Source of the DNA: Acidimicrobiaceae bacterium
GTDB taxonomy: Bacteria > Actinomycetota > Acidimicrobiia > Acidimicrobiales > Acidimicrobiaceae
Reading direction: 5' to 3'
Assembly (NCBI GenBank): GCA_013044365.1
Contig: JABEUP010000046.1
Span: 1-19,420 of the forward strand
Length of the DNA stretch: 19,420 bases
The notes beneath the pieces were generated by a model that worked only from the letters and a program-made list of their open reading frames with translations, was not told the DNA's origin and ran no database searches. Positions 1-7,420 of the stretch are shown here, one piece after another; the first letter of the stretch is position 1, and the number at the start of each line of letters is the position of its first letter. The translations under genes and the position numbers were made by a program.

Positions 1-1069
1 GAGGTCCCGGTCCAGCCTCAGGATGATACTGAACAGAAAATGCGTCAAGTTCGGGAACCCTGAAGCCCTCGATAACATTGTCATTCAGGTTGCGGTGGGC
101 GCCTTCAACTCGTAAGCCTAATACGCCAAACGAATCCGCGTCAACTGCATAGTTGTGATTTTGGCTGGTTATCTCTACAACCTTATCGGCAAGCCTTTGG
201 ACGGGATGGTTACCGCCATGATGGCCGAAATCCATCTTGTAAGTTTTGGCTCCTATCGCCTGAGCTAAAAGTTGATGTCCAAGACAAATACCAAATATAG
301 GCACCCGCCCGATCAATTGCCGTATTGTGTCAACCCCATAGTCCACTGCGGCAGGGTCCCCAGGGCCATTCGATAAGAAGACCCCGTCAGGTTTCATTGC
401 AAGAATCTCTTCAGCGCCAATTGAAGCAGGGACAACAATTACAGTTGCGAAACCTGACAACTGGTCCAGAATCGTCCTCTTGACCCCGAAGTCGATTGCC
501 ACGACCCTTTTAGACCCACCGGAAATCTCATATATTTCACGAGTACTGACATCCTTTACAAGATCTTTCCCTTCGGTACCCCCGTCGGACTCCGCCATCT
601 TTCGCAGGGTAGCAACCTCCAGGGTTCCAATCGCGCCCGGAAGAGCGCCGTGTGAACGAATGTGCTTTGTCAAAGCCCTGGTATCGATACCTGTCAAAAT
701 TGCAACCTGGTGACGAGAAAGGTAAGAAATCAAACCTTCGCTGGCTCTCCAGTTTGAGTAGTAAGTGCTCACATCACGGGCAATGACTGCGCTGCAGTGT
801 GGTCTTGCAGATTCGAAATCGGAAGGGTTAATCCCATAGTTTCCGAGATGGGGAAAGGTGAATGTTACTATTTGTCCGGAATACGAGGGGTCGGTAATGA
901 TCTCTTGGTAACCGGTCATCGATGTGTTAAATACCACTTCACCACAGATTGGTTCAAGAAAAGTGCCCGGTTCGGGAGCCACCAGCTCCCCGTGAAAAAC
1001 CGCACCATCGGCTAAAACAAGGGCAGCCTCTTGAAAATGTACCTTTTCCTCAGCGGGTGCTAAAGACAC
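1..1069 (-). CDS. carA: Carbamoyl-phosphate synthase small subunit, C-terminus cut by window edge
   Basis: This is the glutaminase subunit of carbamoyl-phosphate synthase. It releases ammonia from glutamine for the large subunit, giving carbamoyl phosphate for pyrimidines and arginine. The frame is open from a GTG at 1069 to the left edge, about 356 codons. The N-terminal domain reads ALVLADGAVFHGE and later FNTSMTGYQEIITDPSY, both typical of CarA. The class I amidotransferase nucleophile is in GICLGHQLLA, with the Cys at about residue 262 (codon 284-286), and the His/Glu of the triad lie in FSVQYHPEAGPGP close to position 2-40. Only about 10-25 residues should be missing. The GTG overlaps the 3' end of pyrC by 10 bases and has a GGAGAG-type ribosome site inside pyrC, so it is probably translationally coupled. 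carB is expected just beyond the left edge. Confidence 0.95.
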   Translation of the reverse strand, partial: MSLAPAEEKVHFQEAALVLADGAVFHGELVAPEPGTFLEPICGEVVFNTSMTGYQEIITDPSYSGQIVTFTFPHLGNYGINPSDFESARPHCSAVIARDVSTYYSNWRASEGLISYLSRHQVAILTGIDTRALTKHIRSHGALPGAIGTLEVATLRKMAESDGGTEGKDLVKDVSTREIYEISGGSKRVVAIDFGVKRTILDQLSGFATVIVVPASIGAEEILAMKPDGVFLSNGPGDPAAVDYGVDTIRQLIGRVPIFGICLGHQLLAQAIGAKTYKMDFGHHGGNHPVQRLADKVVEITSQNHNYAVDADSFGVLGLRVEGAHRNLNDNVIEGFRVPELDAFSVQYHPEAGPGP

Positions 1070-2409
1070 AACTCTCCTTCTTTTAGTTTGAGTTCCCCAT
1101 TGACAAATGTGTACAGAACCTTCCCCACCAGATCTGTATCAAAATACGGAGAGTTTTTGGACCGAGAAACCACGTCGGTCCCAACCAGCCTCCATCTGGC
1201 TTTAGGATCGAAAATGGTGATATTGGCAGGTTGACCTGCGACCAATTGACACCCGTGCATCTTTTCGATCCGGGCAATTCTTGCCGGCTTCCAAGTAAAC
1301 AAACTGACCAAATGCATCAGCTGTTCGTCAGAGAGTCCGCCACCGTCGATATCCTCTGGATTTTGCTTGTCCAACCGTCTATGCAGCTCACCGAGTACCG
1401 CGGCAAAGGAGGTCTGTAAGCCAATCAGTCCAAACGCGGCATGGTCCAAGGTCGTATCCTTTGACTCCTTATGGTGAGGAGCATGATCCGTAGCAACCGC
1501 ATCGAATACTCCCCCATCAAAGGCATCCCACAACCCTAACCGGTCATGGTTCGAACGTAGTGGAGGGTTCACCTTGAAGACCGGATCGAATCCCATCAGC
1601 TGAGTATCGGAGAGAACAAGGTGATGCGGAGTTACCTCTGCGGTAATTGGCAATCCGTCAGACTTCGACATTTTCACCATCGCCGCTGAACGTGCGGTAG
1701 AGATGTGCAGGAAGTGAAGTCTTGCGCCGGTAAGCCGAACGAGTTCTATGTCCCGCGCTACCATTACGTCTTCTGCAGCATTAGGAATTCCCTTCACGCC
1801 CAAGATCGAAGAAACCGCTCCCTCGTTGATAGATCCCGCATTTGCCAGCTCCAAATCTTCACAGTGCTGGGCAATAGTGACCCCTATCCCTTTGGAAAAC
1901 TCAAGTGCGCGCCTCATCACTTGGGCATTTTGAACACCGGTACCATCGTCAGTGAACAACTTAATTCCAAGATCAGCCATCTTTGACATTTCAGTCAAGC
2001 TCTCACCCATACGGCCTTTGGTTATTGCCCCAGCAAAAAAGATGTCCAGAGGAGCCCCATCGGCCAGCCGCTGAACGTATTGGACAACTTCAGGGGAATC
2101 GATAGTCGGCGTGGTATTGGGCATTGCCACCAGAGCCGTATACCCACCCAAAATTCCAGCTTGGCTCCCAGACCGGATCGTCTCAGACTTCTCATTGCCC
2201 GGCTCCCTGAGGTGGGCGTGAAGATCAACGAAACCGGACGAAACCACTAGTCCCCTTGCGTCAATTTCCTGGTATTGCCTTTGAGATTCAATCCCTGGCT
2301 CGCTGGCAATGATTTTCCCATCCTCAATCAGCAGATCTGCGCGGCGAACTCCAATCGAATCGACGAGCGTCCCTCCGCGTATCAGGTACTTCCGATAATC
2401 AGCTACCAT
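1060..2409 (-). CDS. pyrC: Dihydroorotase
   Basis: It cyclises N-carbamoyl-L-aspartate to dihydroorotate, the third step of UMP synthesis. The 449-residue protein is an amidohydrolase of the class I dihydroorotase type. The metal-binding DLHAHLREPG is at residues 62-71 (H64, H66). LFTDDGTGVQ follows at 151-160, then QHCED (H182), FLHIS (H235), and ATDHAPHH at 306-313 (catalytic Asp308). The composite N- and C-terminal beta domain and NPPLR at 281-285 are also as expected. The ATG overlaps the last codons of pyrB by 7 bases (ATGGTAG), with GGAG six bases before it. The order pyrB-pyrC-carA is the usual actinobacterial one. A catalytically inactive pyrC-like protein is unlikely because all metal ligands I can identify are present. 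Confidence 0.96.
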   Translation of the reverse strand: MVADYRKYLIRGGTLVDSIGVRRADLLIEDGKIIASEPGIESQRQYQEIDARGLVVSSGFVDLHAHLREPGNEKSETIRSGSQAGILGGYTALVAMPNTTPTIDSPEVVQYVQRLADGAPLDIFFAGAITKGRMGESLTEMSKMADLGIKLFTDDGTGVQNAQVMRRALEFSKGIGVTIAQHCEDLELANAGSINEGAVSSILGVKGIPNAAEDVMVARDIELVRLTGARLHFLHISTARSAAMVKMSKSDGLPITAEVTPHHLVLSDTQLMGFDPVFKVNPPLRSNHDRLGLWDAFDGGVFDAVATDHAPHHKESKDTTLDHAAFGLIGLQTSFAAVLGELHRRLDKQNPEDIDGGGLSDEQLMHLVSLFTWKPARIARIEKMHGCQLVAGQPANITIFDPKARWRLVGTDVVSRSKNSPYFDTDLVGKVLYTFVNGELKLKEGELCL

Positions 2410-3347
2410 ATAGGCTCCAAACGTTCCTGGCCCGCTCCTAAGAGCCAGTACAATACTGCCATCCGCACGCTGACTCCATTTTCGACCTGCTTTCTGACGA
2501 GCGACTGAGGGGAGTCGGCAACCTCTCCGGTGATCTCCACTCCCCGGATCATGGGTCCAGGATGCATTACCACGGTCTCTTTCTTAGCTTTAGCCAACCG
2601 CTCCATATTCAATGAAAAGGACTTGGCGAACTCCGACAGTGACGGAACAAGTGACTCCGAGAATCTCTCGCTTTGTATCCTCAGCAGATACAGGACATCA
2701 CTGCCAGCCAGGACCTCGTCCAATGAGTGGCTTACCTTTACCGGCCATAGTGAGAGATCGAGAGGCAGCAGCACCGGTGGACCAACGAGGGTTATCTTTG
2801 CCCCAAGCCTGCTCATGAGCTGGACGTTCGAACGGGCTACACGGGAATGCAGCACATCCCCGACTATGGCGACATTTATGCCATCCAACCTCGGGCCAGT
2901 CTCAAATTGGTCCATAAGCGTAAACGCATCAAGTAACGCCTGCGTTGGGTGTTCATGAGCGCCGTCTCCAGCGTTGACCAAAGGGATATCCAACCAGGAG
3001 CCAACCAATCCAACCGCGCCAGACGACGAATGCCGCATAATGATCAGATCAGCTCCCAACGACTCGATGGTCTCGGCGGTATCGCGCAAAGACTCGCCTT
3101 TAGACACCGAGGAACTTCCGAGTGTAAAGGTGAGCACATCTGCAGAAAGTCTTGTGGCTGCAAGTTCAAAGGAAAGTCGGGTGCGTGTGGAGTTTTCGAA
3201 AAACAGGGTGGCCACCGTCTTTCCCCGAAGTGCGGGAACCTTGGGAATCTCACGTGAATTTACTTCACGAAACACTTTTGACAGATCTATGAGTTCAGTA
3301 ACCTCCTCGTCGGTCAGATCAGATATTGAAACGAGGCTACGATGCAT
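2403..3347 (-). CDS. pyrB: Aspartate carbamoyltransferase catalytic subunit
   Basis: It transfers the carbamoyl group to L-aspartate, the committed step of pyrimidine synthesis. I chose the ATG at 3347, giving 314 residues that begin MHRSLVSISDL, because this matches the normal family N-terminus and has GAGGTGGGA just upstream. The frame is open further up to 3506, but that part only shadows the pyrR gene. The carbamoyl-phosphate loop FFENSTRTR is at residues 49-57. KGES contributes Lys83, MRHSS lies at 104-108, and HEHPTQALLD is at 131-140. The C-terminal aspartate-binding region has HPGPMIRGVEI. It overlaps the pyrR stop by 11 bases and the pyrC start by 7, so the three are probably translated in a coupled way. 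No regulatory pyrI chain is seen, as expected outside the enteric group and archaea. Confidence 0.96.
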   Translation of the reverse strand: MHRSLVSISDLTDEEVTELIDLSKVFREVNSREIPKVPALRGKTVATLFFENSTRTRLSFELAATRLSADVLTFTLGSSSVSKGESLRDTAETIESLGADLIIMRHSSSGAVGLVGSWLDIPLVNAGDGAHEHPTQALLDAFTLMDQFETGPRLDGINVAIVGDVLHSRVARSNVQLMSRLGAKITLVGPPVLLPLDLSLWPVKVSHSLDEVLAGSDVLYLLRIQSERFSESLVPSLSEFAKSFSLNMERLAKAKKETVVMHPGPMIRGVEITGEVADSPQSLVRKQVENGVSVRMAVLYWLLGAGQERLEPIW

Positions 3348-3903
3348 TTCCCACCTCTTTGAGTATCTTGACTCCCTGCTCGCTGACTTCCACAACTTCG
3401 CTTCGGGAGGTAGGAAGGTTCTTTCCCACATAGTCCGGGCGGATAGGAAGTTCCCTATGGCCTCGGTCGACCATGACCGCAAGTTGGATAGCCTTGGGCC
3501 GGCCAAAATTCAAAATTGCTTCGAGGGCGGCACGCACGGTTCTTCCGGTAAATAAAACGTCATCTACCAATATCACCGTTTTGCCGTGAACGGACACTGG
3601 TACGTCAGTGGATGAGCTTTTGATAAGTGGTCTTAGTGCATGATCATCGCGGTACAAGGAGATGTCAAGCGAACCGACTGCACAGGGAAATGTTGCTATC
3701 TCGGCTAATAAATTACAAAGCGCCTCAGCGATCCAGACTCCACCAGTCTGAAGCCCGACGACGACCAACTCTGTACAGCCCCGATTCTGTTCAATCACCT
3801 CGTGCGCTATACGGCTGATTACTCTGTTTATGTCCGAACTAGTCATAACTTCAGCGGTCGCTGAATAAGAACGGTCTGAATTCGACCCAATTTTGGGCGC
3901 CAA
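3337..3903 (-). CDS. pyrR: Bifunctional pyr operon RNA-binding regulator / uracil phosphoribosyltransferase
   Basis: PyrR binds a hairpin in pyr mRNA when UMP is plentiful and represses the operon; it often also has uracil phosphoribosyltransferase activity. With the TTG start at 3903 the protein has 188 residues. The PRPP motif VILVDDVLFTGRT is at about 110-122. SLDISLYRDD (about 78-87) and VDRGHRELPIRPDYVGKNLPTSRSE further on are very close to the family. The loop usually written G-I-x-T-R-G reads GLQTGG here, so an Arg is replaced by Gly. The frame continues to a GTG at 3951, but that start would make the PyrR-element sequence coding and has a ribosome site only three bases away. The TTG has AGGAGG four bases before it. 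An ATG at codon 20 of the TTG form has no good ribosome site. pyrR is the first gene of the operon. Confidence 0.9.
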   Translation of the reverse strand: MAPKIGSNSDRSYSATAEVMTSSDINRVISRIAHEVIEQNRGCTELVVVGLQTGGVWIAEALCNLLAEIATFPCAVGSLDISLYRDDHALRPLIKSSSTDVPVSVHGKTVILVDDVLFTGRTVRAALEAILNFGRPKAIQLAVMVDRGHRELPIRPDYVGKNLPTSRSEVVEVSEQGVKILKEVGNAS

Positions 3904-3913
3904 ATGTCCTCCT

Positions 3914-3938
3914 AATTCCGTATGAGCCTCACTGAACT
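3914..3938 (-). promoter_or_regulatory. Probable PyrR-binding RNA element in the pyr leader
   Basis: Read on the minus strand, this holds the core CAGTGAGGCT followed eight bases later by GGA. Against the Bacillus subtilis pyr binding loop as I remember it (CAGAGAGGCT then AAGGA), 16 of 22 aligned positions agree without gaps, including the invariant GAGG. AGTTC (3938-3934) can pair with GAATT (3918-3914, one G-U) to close the loop. The ribosome site AGGAGG (3913-3908) begins directly after the stem and the TTG start of pyrR at 3903 follows. PyrR bound here could block ribosome access, the translational mode proposed for mycobacterial pyr leaders. No terminator hairpin follows, which fits translation rather than transcription attenuation. 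Confidence 0.68.
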
Positions 3939-3962
3939 CACTTGACGGCACTAGCCTCCACT

Positions 3963-3970
3963 AGTCTATA
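3963..3970 (-). promoter_or_regulatory. Candidate -10 element for the pyr operon
   Basis: The minus strand reads TATAGACT here, containing TAGACT, which fits the actinobacterial TANNNT pattern. It would place the transcript start near 3956, about 53 bases before the TTG start of pyrR and just before the PyrR-like element. The -35 region is poor (best TAGGGC at 3989-3984), so this rests on the -10 and its position only. Confidence 0.32.
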
Positions 3971-4038
3971 GCCCATGTTCTCGGCCCTAGCCGTGGCGGC
4001 AAAACAAAAACTGACCATTTTTAGGGGAAGATATTAGA

Positions 4039-5583
4039 ATGAGTTTTCCAGTAGAGCCAAGTAATCGGAGCACAGAAAGACTGGCGGCACCAAGCGGACC
4101 CAGGCATGCCAAAAGGAAATCCCGTGCTGCGCGGTCCCGGAATATCGCGATAATTTTCGTGGGCATTATCGTTATAGCTGCGATTGCCGGATATGGTTAT
4201 GTCCGCTACCGCTACGGCCAAATCAAGAAGCTGTCCGTTGGAAGTCTCACTCGAACATCTTCGAGCCAACCCATGAATATTCTAATTGTCGGGTCGAATT
4301 CGAGAGCGGCGCTCAACGGAAAACAAACTTCTGCATTCGGCACTCCTCAACAGGTAGGAGGGGCCAGAAGTGATGTAACCATGATTCTTCACATCGATCC
4401 CAAGACTCAGACTACATCTCTGGTTTCGATCCCGCGCGATTTGTTCATGCCAATCCCTGGAAGCACGCTTTCCAACCGGGTCGATGCGGCTCTAAACAGT
4501 GGACCAAGCCAACTTGTGACAACAATCGAACAAGACCTCGGAATTACCATTTCCCATTACGTGGAACTTAATTTCGATACGTTTCAGAACATTGTACAAA
4601 CCCTTGGCGGATTGGACATGTACTTCCCCTATCCGGTGCGGGACGCATACTCATCTCTCAACATCCAAACGACCGGCTGCCACTATTTGAATGGGTTCCA
4701 GGCTCTCGCAGTCGTAAGAGCCAGGCATCTCGAGTACAAGACTGCCTCAGGCAGTTGGGTCGAAGACCCTCTTGGAGATCTGTCAAGAATTCGGCGGGAT
4801 CACGAATTCATGAGAGTCCTGTTCGGTGCCGTAAAACAAAAGGGAATTTCAAACCCACTCACGCTAAATGCGATACTTTCCTCAGTTGCACCGGATCTGC
4901 AGGTCGACTCGGGATTCAGCCTGGGAGAGATGATATCCCTGGCAACAAAGTTCAGAAACCTCAATCCCAACACTATCCCTACAGCCACGCTTCCAGTCGC
5001 CCTGGAGAACAATTTCATCTACAACGGGGCGAACTACGGAGACGTGGTATTTCCGGCACAGCCGCAAGATCAGTCAATCATCAATCAGTATCTGGATATT
5101 CCAACACCGAACGTCAAAAAGAATAGCTTTGCCATTTCCGTACTGAATGGCTCGGGCATTGCTCAACAGGCTGGCACGGTTGGCCAGGAACTCACATCCG
5201 ACGGGTTCAATGTAACCTCCACAGGAAATTCAAAGGTACTTGGGAAGGACCTTGAAACCATTGTCTATTACAAGCCCGGATATCAACAACAAGCTGCGCT
5301 GGTGAGGGATTCCCTTTCTGGTGCGGTAATCATGGGCCAGTCGTCGACGCTCACTGGAGCTCCAGTTGAGGTGATAACTGGTACCAAACTAACTGTTGGC
5401 AAACCGGCTCCTCCGGTAACCACCCAAGCCCCATCTATCACCAATCCGACTAGCCCGGCTACGACAAGTCCTCCAACTACCATCGCGCCCATTACTCTTG
5501 CGGCAACCCAGGCAGTGACACCGTTACAGCCTTGGGATCCAAGGGCGTGCCCCCCAGGCTCACCTGTCACTCCGGTCGGCTAA
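4039..5583 (+). CDS. LCP (LytR-CpsA-Psr) family cell-wall glycopolymer ligase with LytR C-terminal domain
   Basis: LCP proteins transfer undecaprenyl-linked glycopolymers onto peptidoglycan outside the membrane. The 514-residue protein has a basic cytoplasmic N-terminus, one membrane segment at about 36-54 and an outside domain. LCP landmarks are MNILIVGSNSR (79-89), GGARSDVTMIL (107-117), SIPRDLF (130-136), VVRARHLEY (225-233) and LSRIRRDHEF (248-257). These hold the conserved Arg/Asp residues (R110, D112, R133, R229, R250) that bind the lipid pyrophosphate. The usual R-Q pair reads RD. A LytR_C domain follows at about 362-447 (FAISVLNGSGIAQQAG), then a Thr/Pro-rich tail with one Cys at 504. 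AGGGGA lies ten bases before the ATG. The gene stands alone, divergent from pyrR and convergent with the thioredoxin gene. Which glycopolymer it handles cannot be read from the sequence. Confidence 0.9.
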   Translation: MSFPVEPSNRSTERLAAPSGPRHAKRKSRAARSRNIAIIFVGIIVIAAIAGYGYVRYRYGQIKKLSVGSLTRTSSSQPMNILIVGSNSRAALNGKQTSAFGTPQQVGGARSDVTMILHIDPKTQTTSLVSIPRDLFMPIPGSTLSNRVDAALNSGPSQLVTTIEQDLGITISHYVELNFDTFQNIVQTLGGLDMYFPYPVRDAYSSLNIQTTGCHYLNGFQALAVVRARHLEYKTASGSWVEDPLGDLSRIRRDHEFMRVLFGAVKQKGISNPLTLNAILSSVAPDLQVDSGFSLGEMISLATKFRNLNPNTIPTATLPVALENNFIYNGANYGDVVFPAQPQDQSIINQYLDIPTPNVKKNSFAISVLNGSGIAQQAGTVGQELTSDGFNVTSTGNSKVLGKDLETIVYYKPGYQQQAALVRDSLSGAVIMGQSSTLTGAPVEVITGTKLTVGKPAPPVTTQAPSITNPTSPATTSPPTTIAPITLAATQAVTPLQPWDPRACPPGSPVTPVG

Positions 5584-5653
5584 GAGAACTGCGACAGAAC
5601 CAAAAGTCCCATTCACCGAAGCTAAATAAATGCACGATGACAGTTTCCGATAT

Positions 5654-6274
5654 TCAACTTCCGATAATTTTGGCAATATCCGCTGAAAGCATCGAGGAGG
5701 TTATCTGACCGGCAATATCCTCGACGACCACACCTTTAGAGTTTATGAACAAGGTGGTGGGCAGGCCAATAAGGTGATAGGCCTTCGCCAACTTGCCGCT
5801 TCCATCAAAGGCGGTCGGATAGCCCACTCCGCTTTGGCTTAAGATGGCAGATCCGGCAGTCCTGGTGTCATTCTCGTCAACACCCAGAAACTCGACCTTG
5901 CCTGATTCACTCTTAGAAAGCGCAGCAAACTCAGGAAGTTCAGTCTTACACGGGATGCACCATGACGCAAAGAAGTTCAGTACAATTGGATGACCGATGA
6001 ACTGGCTCAATTTGAAAGCCACCGACGGTGAGCCGATAGAGGTGAGAGTGAAGTTCGGCACCGGCTTTCCCACCAAGGATCCACCCACCTCTACTCCCGA
6101 GGCCTGCGCCAACGGAGTTCGTCCTCCTGTGTCATTACTTGCCGATAATGACACAGCAACTGCGTAGGCAATCAAAGCAACCACCAGGAGAATAAGCCCA
6201 AAGAAGATCAGCTTCCTCGTTCTGCTGCCGGCGTTGCCGTACTTGTTGCCTTTCGCGTTAATGGTATCTGACAA
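5654..6274 (-). CDS. Membrane-anchored TlpA/ResA-like thioredoxin
   Basis: It is likely an extracytoplasmic thiol-disulphide reductase. The 206-residue protein has a short basic cytoplasmic part, one membrane segment at about 22-44 and an AhpC/TlpA-type thioredoxin fold. PNFTLTSI is at 73-80, FFASWCIPCKTELPEF at 101-116 with the active pair C106/C109, and the cis-proline P172 is in GLPTTLF. The start is TTG at 6274, inside the last codons of ctaB (17-base overlap), with GGGGAT about ten bases before it, so translation is probably coupled to ctaB. Relatives reduce apocytochrome c cysteines or copper-site cysteines of cytochrome oxidase (ResA, CcmG, TlpA). Pairing with haem O synthase points to oxidase assembly, but this partner is inferred and the protein could act on other secreted proteins. 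Confidence 0.88.
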   Translation of the reverse strand: MSDTINAKGNKYGNAGSRTRKLIFFGLILLVVALIAYAVAVSLSASNDTGGRTPLAQASGVEVGGSLVGKPVPNFTLTSIGSPSVAFKLSQFIGHPIVLNFFASWCIPCKTELPEFAALSKSESGKVEFLGVDENDTRTAGSAILSQSGVGYPTAFDGSGKLAKAYHLIGLPTTLFINSKGVVVEDIAGQITSSMLSADIAKIIGS

Positions 6275-7163
6275 GAATATCTATCCCCATCGCCAAGAAT
6301 AGAAGCGTGAGATAGGAAATCGAATAACTGAACACCTTCATCGCGGCTTTCGGAGAACAATCTCTGTAAAGTCTTATCACGTAAGCAAAGAATCCCCCAC
6401 CAAGAACAAGGGCAGCAACGGTATAAATAATCCCCAGGTGCGCAACCGGCACGAGCACTAAAGTCGCAATCCACAACATTACTGTATATATCACGATCTC
6501 CTGTGCAGTTTTCTTCGGAGTTGCCACCGCTGGAAGCATCGGAATATTAGCCCGCGTATAGTCATCCTTGTACCGAAATGCCAGGGCCCAGAAATGTGGC
6601 GGAGTCCATAGAAAAATGATCATGAACATGACCACCGGTGTCCATGACACCGAGTTAGCAACAGCTGCCCATCCAACCAGAACCGGTGCGGCACCAGCTG
6701 CTCCCCCGATGACAATATTTTGGGTCGAGGTTCTTTTGAGCCAGAGCGTATAAACAAAGATGTAAAAAAGTGCTGCGGCAATAGCAAACAAGGCACTCAA
6801 AAGATTTACCAGCAGTGCGAGTTCGAAAAAGGCCAACACTTCCAAAATGACTGCGAATACCAGTGCCGAAGTTGGCGAAATCTCACCAGTTACAAGCGGG
6901 CGCTTCTGAGTCCGTTTCATTAGCGAGTCAATATCCCTATCGGCCCACATATTGACCGCATTTGCACCGCCCGCCGATAAGGTGCCGCCCGCTAGGGTCA
7001 TTAGAACCAGCCAAATACTCGGAATACCCTGCTTTGCCACAATCATCGCCGGGACGGTTGTTATAAGTAAAAGCTCGATTATGCGCGGCTTCATTAGAGC
7101 CACATAACTACCGACAACCCTCATGGCACTCTGCCGTCCAACTGTGCCTACTAGTAAATTCAT
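6258..7163 (-). CDS. ctaB: Protoheme IX farnesyltransferase (haem O synthase)
   Basis: It adds a farnesyl group to haem B, giving haem O for haem-copper oxidases. The 301-residue protein is an integral membrane UbiA-family prenyltransferase with about nine hydrophobic segments. The first Asp-rich motif is NMWADRDIDSLMKRTQKRP at 71-89 (N71, D75, D79), and the second region reads YKDDYTRANIPMLP at 198-211, diagnostic of CtaB/COX10. The ATG at 7163 has only a weak AGG before it; a second ATG at codon 14 is possible. The gene is upstream of and overlaps the TlpA-like gene. ctaA and the oxidase genes are not in the window. It implies an aerobic respiratory chain with haem O or haem A. Confidence 0.95.
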   Translation of the reverse strand: MNLLVGTVGRQSAMRVVGSYVALMKPRIIELLLITTVPAMIVAKQGIPSIWLVLMTLAGGTLSAGGANAVNMWADRDIDSLMKRTQKRPLVTGEISPTSALVFAVILEVLAFFELALLVNLLSALFAIAAALFYIFVYTLWLKRTSTQNIVIGGAAGAAPVLVGWAAVANSVSWTPVVMFMIIFLWTPPHFWALAFRYKDDYTRANIPMLPAVATPKKTAQEIVIYTVMLWIATLVLVPVAHLGIIYTVAALVLGGGFFAYVIRLYRDCSPKAAMKVFSYSISYLTLLFLAMGIDILVRYH

Positions 7164-7288
7164 AAAAACCTATCGCTATCGATGCCTAAGTTCGAAAGTT
7201 CTAGCCACAAAGATTAGATCACTCGCGATGCAGCTGATATGTTAATCTGGCGGTAAAGACAATGTACTTCCGCACTATTAGTAATCTT

Positions 7289-7311
7289 CTTTTAGATCCT
7301 AAATCTAAAAG
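7289..7311. repeat. Perfect inverted repeat between ctaB and pepQ
   Basis: CTTTTAGAT (7289-7297) and its exact complement ATCTAAAAG (7303-7311) flank a five-base spacer. It sits in the 257-base space between two divergent genes, 126 bases from ctaB and 110 from the peptidase gene. There is no T-run on either side, so it is not a standard terminator; an operator for a dimeric regulator is one possibility. The same gap also holds AAGTTC twice, two bases apart, and four ACTT units in tandem. Confidence 0.5.
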
Positions 7312-7420
7312 GTGACTAGAACCTGAAAAATTCCCTGAATAACTTACTTACTTACTTGAAATTTATTCCACCCTACCAGGTGACCATCACTAATATTTCA
7401 GACATGGACAATAGTTAATA

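Noticed and set aside
3348..3506. Longer pyrB reading frame starting at 3506
   Set aside because: The extra 53 residues lie wholly inside pyrR, and the ATG at 3347 has a good ribosome site and the normal family N-terminus.
2974..3555. Plus-strand open frame of 193 codons
   Set aside because: It is antisense to pyrB and pyrR, both of which are certain; its product is not recognisable.
4035..4040. TAGAAT as -10 of the LCP gene
   Set aside because: It overlaps the start codon, so transcription from it would miss the start; no in-frame start soon after would keep the membrane segment.
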